NCBI GenBank assembly: GCA_002278935.1
Contig: NCJL01000012.1
Coordinates: 1-56,668, forward strand
Reading direction: 5' to 3'
From: Gallionellales bacterium 39-52-133
GTDB taxonomy: Bacteria > Pseudomonadota > Gammaproteobacteria > Burkholderiales > Gallionellaceae
Length of the DNA stretch: 56,668 nt
Below the pieces are notes generated by a model. That model saw nothing but the letters and a program-made list of their open reading frames with translations, searched no databases and was not told the origin of the DNA. Every line of letters begins with the position of its first letter. The stretch's first letter is position 1. Below, one piece after another: positions 52,390 to 56,668 of this stretch. The position numbers were made by a program, and so were the translations under genes.

Positions 52390-55300
52390 ATGACAAAAAG
52401 CATGAAGCAGAATAATTGCTCAGCAATCAAAACTCGACTATTCAAAATAGTAGTTGCTGCTCTTGTTCTGTTTTTTCCGGTTGAAGCTGCTTTCGCAGCT
52501 GCCTGTGATCTCAAGCCATCAGCTCCCGCCTTCATTCGCCATGACCTGACCGCCAGCGCGGCAACCAGCGTCAGTTACTGCGAATTGTGCGGCTATGGTT
52601 ATGTCACGGTTATCGTCAGCAACCCCTATGTCGGGAATGGCGCTGATGCAACTGACATGATCAATATGACGGTTGTGGAAAATTTGCGCAGTTCGGGTTT
52701 GACCTATGAGCCCACTGCGCCCAATCCTGTCAGATACAGTGTGAATGGCGGCGCGCTGCAAGTTGGCGGCGCGCCATCCATCAGCGGTGCCAGCGGCTCA
52801 ATTCTGACCTGGACTTCGGCGCAGATTCCGCCGCTCAATCTTCTCGCTCCCCAGGTCAATATCAACAGTTTTTCCACTATTGCGATTACGTTTGCCGTCA
52901 AACGCAATGCTGCTTTAAGCCAGGAAGATTTAATTACTGCCAATCGGCAGATACAGGCCAGCCTCGACTACAGCACGAATCCGGTTTGCGCGGTTACCAG
53001 TCCTGTCAGTACTGCTCTGGAAACGTTGCCTCTGCGCGAGCCTATCCCCTCGCTGATCAAGCGGGGGCGCAATGTGGATGCCAATCAGGGTTCGGGCAGT
53101 TATACCGCCACGGTGTACGGAAATATCAATGACGATGCGATCTGGCGCATACAGGTGAATAACACCGGTTTGGCTGCCATGCAGGATATACGTTTTGATG
53201 ATGTGATGCTGCCGGGCAATATCACGGTGAATTATGCCTGCCCGACTGAAGCAGCAGCTTCAGCTATCGCAGCAGCGAACGGTGTAGGGCCGGGCGGATC
53301 GGGCTGTGTTGCATCCAGCAATACCATCAACGATTTTATTGTGGCCAATCCGTTCGGAAATCCAGGCAACGATGCGCCCGATGTGCTGGATGCACCAGCA
53401 TCCGGCTCGGCATATTTTTATCTGGTGGGCAAGGTCACCAGTTCATGCGCAACCAGTAAAACCAACACGGCTTCTGATTTGCAATGGGGTTGTCAGGTTG
53501 ATACGCCAGCGGGAGGGATTACCACAACATCTACCGGCGTCACACCCGCCAGTTCAACTGCAACTTTGAGTACGCTCGTGGGTACTCCCACGACGGGCCA
53601 GCTTGCTGTCACGCGCCAACTGCGCGGCACCAACTTTGCCCAGCCGGTTGGCAGCAAGGGCACGATGAGGATTACCATCACCAACAATACCGGTGGCTCG
53701 ATCAAGAACATCAAGCTGCGCGATGTATTGCCGCTGGAATATGTGATGGACTCAACGTTTACCCCTACTGTGGCTGTGACAGGAGGCTACGGTAATTATT
53801 CGGGCAGGACGAACACCATTACCTGGACCAATCCGGTGGCCGGGACTGTGCCGCTTACTTCCGTCAACCCGGCAGATCCGCTGGGCAATACTCAGCCTGA
53901 GTTCACGCTGACGAGTACCACGGTCCATCCAAACTATCCTGATCAGATCAATATGCTGCGCCGCGGTGAAGTCCTGACCATCAATTTCCGCGTAGTGCTG
54001 ATCAAATCATCGAATTACGACAAAGTTGCCAATCTGGATGTGCGCCCCGAAGTTGTCGCTGACGGTACCGACCCAGCCAACCAGACGGTCACTTTATCGA
54101 ACAGCCTGTATCTCACCTACGAAGACTTCTGTAATCCCGGTGTAACCAAAAATGCGCCCACCTATCCCTATGTAGATACTTTCACTGCCTTTCCTGAAGA
54201 TCTGGATATTGATATCAACGGCACCGTCTTTATCTTGACAAATAACCCGCTGCAGCCTTTGACCTTGCCGGTCGTGCTGACCAATAACGGCGGCCATGAC
54301 GCCAGCAATTATCATGTGTTTGTCAGTTTTGGCGCGACGATGGATGTGCAAAGTGCGCCGGCGGGTTGTAGCATCATTGCGCACCCCGGTAGTCCCTCGC
54401 AGCCCGATCCCTGGAAAACGTGGGTGTTGCCTGCGCCGATACCGGCGACAGCGACGGTTTACCATTGTGACTCGGCAGCAGGCGGGTTTCTGCCTGCCGT
54501 GCTTGCACCAGCCGGAACCCGAACGCTTAATTTTCAGGTGATCAAGACCAGCGACGCGGCCAGAATTGCGATTGATGATCTAAGCTTTCGTGCCGACGTT
54601 GTGGGTGAAATCACCCTGAGCAATGGCACGCCATTGTGGTTTCCGGTACCGACTGCAAGGAGCGATGGTCAAACCGATCGTGCCAATAATTACAGCCTGG
54701 ATGCAATCCGCGCCCGCGTGATTGGTTTCAATCTTGCCAAAAGCCAGGTTGGCAATTGCACGGAAAATAATCCGCCTCCGGCCAGCCCTGACAGCCTGGT
54801 GCAAATCGGTGAGGAATGCACTTTCCATATAGATAGCGGTGGCTGGTTTGGTTTCCAGACACCTGGCTTCACTTATATTGCCGTGCAAAACATCACGGTG
54901 ACGGATGAGTTGCCCAACGGGCAGGGATATATTTCATCTACCGATCCTGCGCTCACCAGCACGTCACAGGTAAAAGGTTTTGCACTCACTGCGCAAACCA
55001 GCCCGCCTCTAAATCCATTGGATGAAGGCTGGATAGACTGGACCTTTAATACGGTTGCGCCATTGTCGAACCGCATCTTGCAAAAGGATGAGTGGTTCCG
55101 TGTTGATGTGACCAATCGCATTTTGAATGATCCGGTCAATTTGAGCGCAGCGCCCAATCTGCATGCGGCGCAGAGCCGAAATGTACTCAACTCCACTTTC
55201 GAAGCAGTATTCAATAATGCGAGTACCGGGCTGGATGAAATATTTTTACTCGGGCCAACAACAATCGGTTATCCGCTGGCCGCTTCGCGCCGTGTTGACC

Positions 55301-56583
55301 TGACGGTGACCGAGCCGAATATAACGGTCGTTAAATCGGTATGTAATGAGACCCTGTACGGGGTTGGTACTGCCTGTACCAACTTTGTGGCGCTTGCCAG
55401 TGATGGCGATACCTACGACAACTATATTTACCGGGTGACGCTGACCAACGGTGCCAGCGCAAGCAGCGTTGCCCGCGCACCCGCCTACAATATAACCGCC
55501 ACTGACATTCTTGACGCCAGCGACCTCGCCTATGTGGCGCCGTTTGCCACTGATGGACTCGACAATGATGGAGACGGGCTGATCGATGCTGCCGATCTTG
55601 GCGGCGAAGGCACGATCATTGATAACGTCGTGAACAATGCGATACCGGCAACGCTCACTTTCGCACATACCCACAGCAGCGCCTTGTTGCAGGTCAATGC
55701 GGGTGCTTCGGTCAGTTTTTATTATCGCGTCGATCCGGATCAGCAGGTGCAACCCGCACAGCAACTTATCAACAGTGTAACGATGACTTACGACAGCCTG
55801 GCAGGTGCATCTGGAGCGCAGACTGTTGTCCTGAGCGCCAACGGAGAAATCGGCGGTGCCCGTGTCTACAATACAACGGCAGCAACAGCGACGGTGCAGA
55901 TGGTTACACCAAGCACGCAACCGAAAAAGATTGTGCTGTTGTCACAACCCAATCATGTGCCATCAGTATGGCCGCTGACACAACCCGTGTCAGTCGGTGA
56001 GGAAATCAAATACGAGTTGCACACCTTGCTGCCTGTTGCCAACCTGCGCAATTTCGTGATCACGGATAATTTACCGGTGGGCGTGCGCTGTACGGAGGCG
56101 CCTGCGGTTAACCTCAGCGCCGCGCCTTACACCGATGCCGGATTTGTACCCGGCGGAACCATCACGCCCACCTGTACCGACACCCAGGTACGCTGGGATT
56201 TCGGCAATCAGGCGCTCACCAATGGTTCAGGGTTTACCCTGTATGATTTTGCGATCAGTTTTATTGGCCGCGTTGAAAATACCGTCAATACCAATAATGC
56301 CAATCTTATACGCAACGGTGGTGCCTTCACCGTTGCGAATGCGCAATACACCAATAGCAGCAGTGTGGTGGTGACATTGCCCTATGCCAATGCGGATATT
56401 CAGGTGCAGGAGCCAAGAATTACATTGACCAAGGCCTTTTCTCAGGCCAGCACCGATGTCGCAGACCTGATTACGGTGACCGTCACCGCAACAAACAATA
56501 CCGCCGGCAATCTTGCCACCGCATACAATCTGCAGGTGCGGGACGACCTGACTTTGGCGCCGCACCTGAGTGGTGGATTCTAA
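52390..56583 (+). CDS. Large DUF11-type repeat surface protein, 3' end cut by IS30 (about 1397 aa)
   Basis: A signal peptide (about 10-36, LVLFFPVEAAFAA) is followed by a secreted, low-Cys, Thr/Asn/Val-rich protein made of DUF11-like beta-sandwich repeats. Each has the pattern VTNNG/TNNTGG..LRDVLP (for example ITNNTGGSIKNIKLRDVLPL, VVLTNNGGHDASNYHV, TATNNTAGNLATAYNLQVRD). There is one Ca-binding-like DGLDNDGDGLIDAADLGG. It resembles cell-surface or adhesin-type proteins. The start is uncertain: ATG 52390 or 52402 fit the signal peptide, while 52324 would add 22 residues. The frame runs into the IS30 left end at about 56571 and stops at 56583 within it, so the native C-terminus is lost. Confidence 0.75.
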   Translation: MTKSMKQNNCSAIKTRLFKIVVAALVLFFPVEAAFAAACDLKPSAPAFIRHDLTASAATSVSYCELCGYGYVTVIVSNPYVGNGADATDMINMTVVENLRSSGLTYEPTAPNPVRYSVNGGALQVGGAPSISGASGSILTWTSAQIPPLNLLAPQVNINSFSTIAITFAVKRNAALSQEDLITANRQIQASLDYSTNPVCAVTSPVSTALETLPLREPIPSLIKRGRNVDANQGSGSYTATVYGNINDDAIWRIQVNNTGLAAMQDIRFDDVMLPGNITVNYACPTEAAASAIAAANGVGPGGSGCVASSNTINDFIVANPFGNPGNDAPDVLDAPASGSAYFYLVGKVTSSCATSKTNTASDLQWGCQVDTPAGGITTTSTGVTPASSTATLSTLVGTPTTGQLAVTRQLRGTNFAQPVGSKGTMRITITNNTGGSIKNIKLRDVLPLEYVMDSTFTPTVAVTGGYGNYSGRTNTITWTNPVAGTVPLTSVNPADPLGNTQPEFTLTSTTVHPNYPDQINMLRRGEVLTINFRVVLIKSSNYDKVANLDVRPEVVADGTDPANQTVTLSNSLYLTYEDFCNPGVTKNAPTYPYVDTFTAFPEDLDIDINGTVFILTNNPLQPLTLPVVLTNNGGHDASNYHVFVSFGATMDVQSAPAGCSIIAHPGSPSQPDPWKTWVLPAPIPATATVYHCDSAAGGFLPAVLAPAGTRTLNFQVIKTSDAARIAIDDLSFRADVVGEITLSNGTPLWFPVPTARSDGQTDRANNYSLDAIRARVIGFNLAKSQVGNCTENNPPPASPDSLVQIGEECTFHIDSGGWFGFQTPGFTYIAVQNITVTDELPNGQGYISSTDPALTSTSQVKGFALTAQTSPPLNPLDEGWIDWTFNTVAPLSNRILQKDEWFRVDVTNRILNDPVNLSAAPNLHAAQSRNVLNSTFEAVFNNASTGLDEIFLLGPTTIGYPLAASRRVDLTVTEPNITVVKSVCNETLYGVGTACTNFVALASDGDTYDNYIYRVTLTNGASASSVARAPAYNITATDILDASDLAYVAPFATDGLDNDGDGLIDAADLGGEGTIIDNVVNNAIPATLTFAHTHSSALLQVNAGASVSFYYRVDPDQQVQPAQQLINSVTMTYDSLAGASGAQTVVLSANGEIGGARVYNTTAATATVQMVTPSTQPKKIVLLSQPNHVPSVWPLTQPVSVGEEIKYELHTLLPVANLRNFVITDNLPVGVRCTEAPAVNLSAAPYTDAGFVPGGTITPTCTDTQVRWDFGNQALTNGSGFTLYDFAISFIGRVENTVNTNNANLIRNGGAFTVANAQYTNSSSVVVTLPYANADIQVQEPRITLTKAFSQASTDVADLITVTVTATNNTAGNLATAYNLQVRDDLTLAPHLSGGF

Positions 56584-56668
56584 TTCCAAGTGCACCACCG
56601 TTTAGAATTTGAGCGGACATGACGAGTAAGTCTGATAGTGTGGGTAGTGCGACCCAACCACACTTCAG
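56571..56668 (+). mobile_element. Left end of an IS30-family insertion sequence (partial)
   Basis: The sequence from 56571 (TGGTGGATTC...) matches the reverse complement of bases 71-98 at 23 of 28 positions, as the two terminal repeats of one IS should. A start codon follows at 56619. The element continues beyond the window and has the same orientation as the copy ending at base 98. It is inserted in the DUF11 surface protein gene. Confidence 0.8.
56619..56668 (+). CDS. IS30-family transposase, N-terminal fragment
   Basis: The ATG at 56619 follows GAGCGG and reads MTSKSDSVGSATQPHF up to the window edge. A start about 50 bases inside the left inverted repeat is where IS30-family transposases usually begin. 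The stretch is too short for family assignment by itself; it rests on the terminal repeat and on the transposase end seen at bases 1-90. Confidence 0.55.
   Translation, partial: MTSKSDSVGSATQPHF

Overview
The window reads as chromosome from a betaproteobacterium. This rests on the gene order sdhCDAB-sdhE-gltA-sucA-sucB-lpdA, a three-subunit pntAA-pntAB-pntB transhydrogenase, a cytochrome P460 family gene and general sequence character. A Nitrosomonadales/Gallionellales-like relative is my guess, not a demonstrated assignment. Both window edges lie inside IS30-family elements in the same orientation: bases 1-98 are the right end of one copy and 56571-56668 the left end of another. The window is therefore probably a contig or segment bounded by a repeated IS.

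Region 1 (about 1-16.8 kb) is accessory DNA. It starts with a metal-handling cluster at 118-10466: a His-rich secreted protein, a TolC-type outer-membrane factor, a CzcA/CusA-type RND pump with no membrane-fusion gene, a DUF3240 protein, a P1B-like ATPase lacking the usual Cys-Pro-Cys motif, a second His-rich protein, a HupE/UreJ-like membrane protein, a 41-residue His-containing lipoprotein, a DUF6488 protein, and an EamA transporter with a long His tail. Sparser, lower-GC DNA follows (10.7-16.5 kb) with an XRE regulator, a HExxH protein, a T5orf172-domain protein, a 44-residue membrane microprotein behind a strong dyad, and a solitary AbiEi-type antitoxin. It ends at a 45-bp 3' fragment of a tRNA-Arg(ACG) gene (16762-16806) followed by a terminator. 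I read this fragment as the right attachment site of a tRNA-integrated island covering Region 1.

Region 2 (16.8-40.6 kb) is core chromosome: a P460-family cytochrome, tRNA-Gly and tRNA-Cys behind a consensus promoter, the TCA-cycle operon, a YhdH/AcuI-type reductase, tRNA-Leu, a kinase/cyclic-nucleotide-domain fusion, recQ, the pnt operon, a ParA-like ATPase and comEC. Two oddities interrupt the succinate dehydrogenase operon. sdhA has an internal deletion of about 50 bp that frameshifts its last 50 codons. A GxxExxY nuclease-fold gene framed by a perfect 30-bp inverted repeat sits between sdhA and sdhB.

Region 3 (40.7-56.7 kb) holds a zinc-ribbon/HEAGH membrane protein, a MITE-like repeat, and an eight- to nine-gene set (42049-51774). 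This set contains two large TPR proteins, a TPR lipoprotein, a TolQ/ExbB-type protein, two ExbD/TolR-type proteins and a TonB-like AgmX/PglI-type protein. Its composition parallels the Agl-Glt gliding/secretion machinery of myxobacteria and is the strongest candidate for a little-described system here. A large DUF11-type surface protein follows and is cut off at its 3' end by the IS30 insertion.
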